Source: Parafilimonas sp. (GTDB lineage: Bacteria > Bacteroidota > Bacteroidia > Chitinophagales > Chitinophagaceae). From it: 6,182 bases of DNA. The notes beneath the pieces were generated by a model that was given only the letters and a program-made list of their open reading frames with translations, did no database searches and was not told where the DNA came from. Shown here in pieces: positions 6,140 to 6,182 of this stretch. Where the stretch lies: NCBI GenBank assembly GCA_025927795.1, contig JAICKT010000266.1, positions 1 through 6,182 of the forward strand, given 5' to 3'. A program made the position numbers and the translations under genes. The stretch's first letter is position 1. Each line of letters opens with the position of its first letter.

Positions 6140-6182
6140 ATTTACTTCAATTCAATACTTTATTATCTATAAAAAATTGGTG

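Overview
The window looks like chromosomal DNA of a Bacteroidota bacterium, most likely of the Chitinophagaceae type. It is AT-rich, has no clear Shine-Dalgarno sites, and shows protein styles typical of that phylum (a long PriA, a PlsC with a single N-terminal membrane segment). It also carries a CCCCCAACCCCTAAAGGGA-type palindromic repeat that I know from Bacteroidota intergenic regions. The organism assignment is inference; no marker gene proves it. No RNA genes, CRISPR arrays or transposase genes are seen.

Layout. Positions 1-84 hold only the possible tail of an upstream reading frame. From 85 to 3837, on the minus strand, plsC (acyltransferase) is followed 51 bp later by priA (replication-restart helicase), in a possible co-transcribed order. 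An 84 bp gap at 3838-3921 separates plsC from a divergent plus-strand gene at 3922-5133, a GH1-like glycoside hydrolase. That gene converges on, and overlaps by 11 bp, a minus-strand Gfo/Idh/MocA sugar oxidoreductase at 5123-6139. The last 43 bp are upstream of the oxidoreductase and hold no gene.

The most striking feature is the priA reading frame. A complete DUF559 (Vsr-like, PD-(D/E)XK-type) endonuclease domain of about 120 residues is fused in frame to the N-terminus of an otherwise full-length PriA. The DUF559 segment is bounded by inverted copies of one GC-rich repeat. The left copy encodes the linker between nuclease and helicase. The right copy encodes the last residues and the stop codon of plsC. 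The simplest reading is that a roughly 550 bp inverted-repeat-bounded cassette carrying a nuclease landed between plsC and priA and replaced the native priA start. No ATG, GTG or TTG lies in frame between the nuclease and PriA domains, so PriA now appears to be made only as the fusion.

The right half encodes two carbohydrate-related proteins. The hydrolase keeps the two GH1 catalytic glutamates in altered motifs but changes glycone-binding positions. The oxidoreductase resembles the NAD-dependent sugar-nucleotide dehydrogenase branch of its family. Together they suggest glycan or sugar-nucleotide metabolism, but substrates cannot be read from the sequence.
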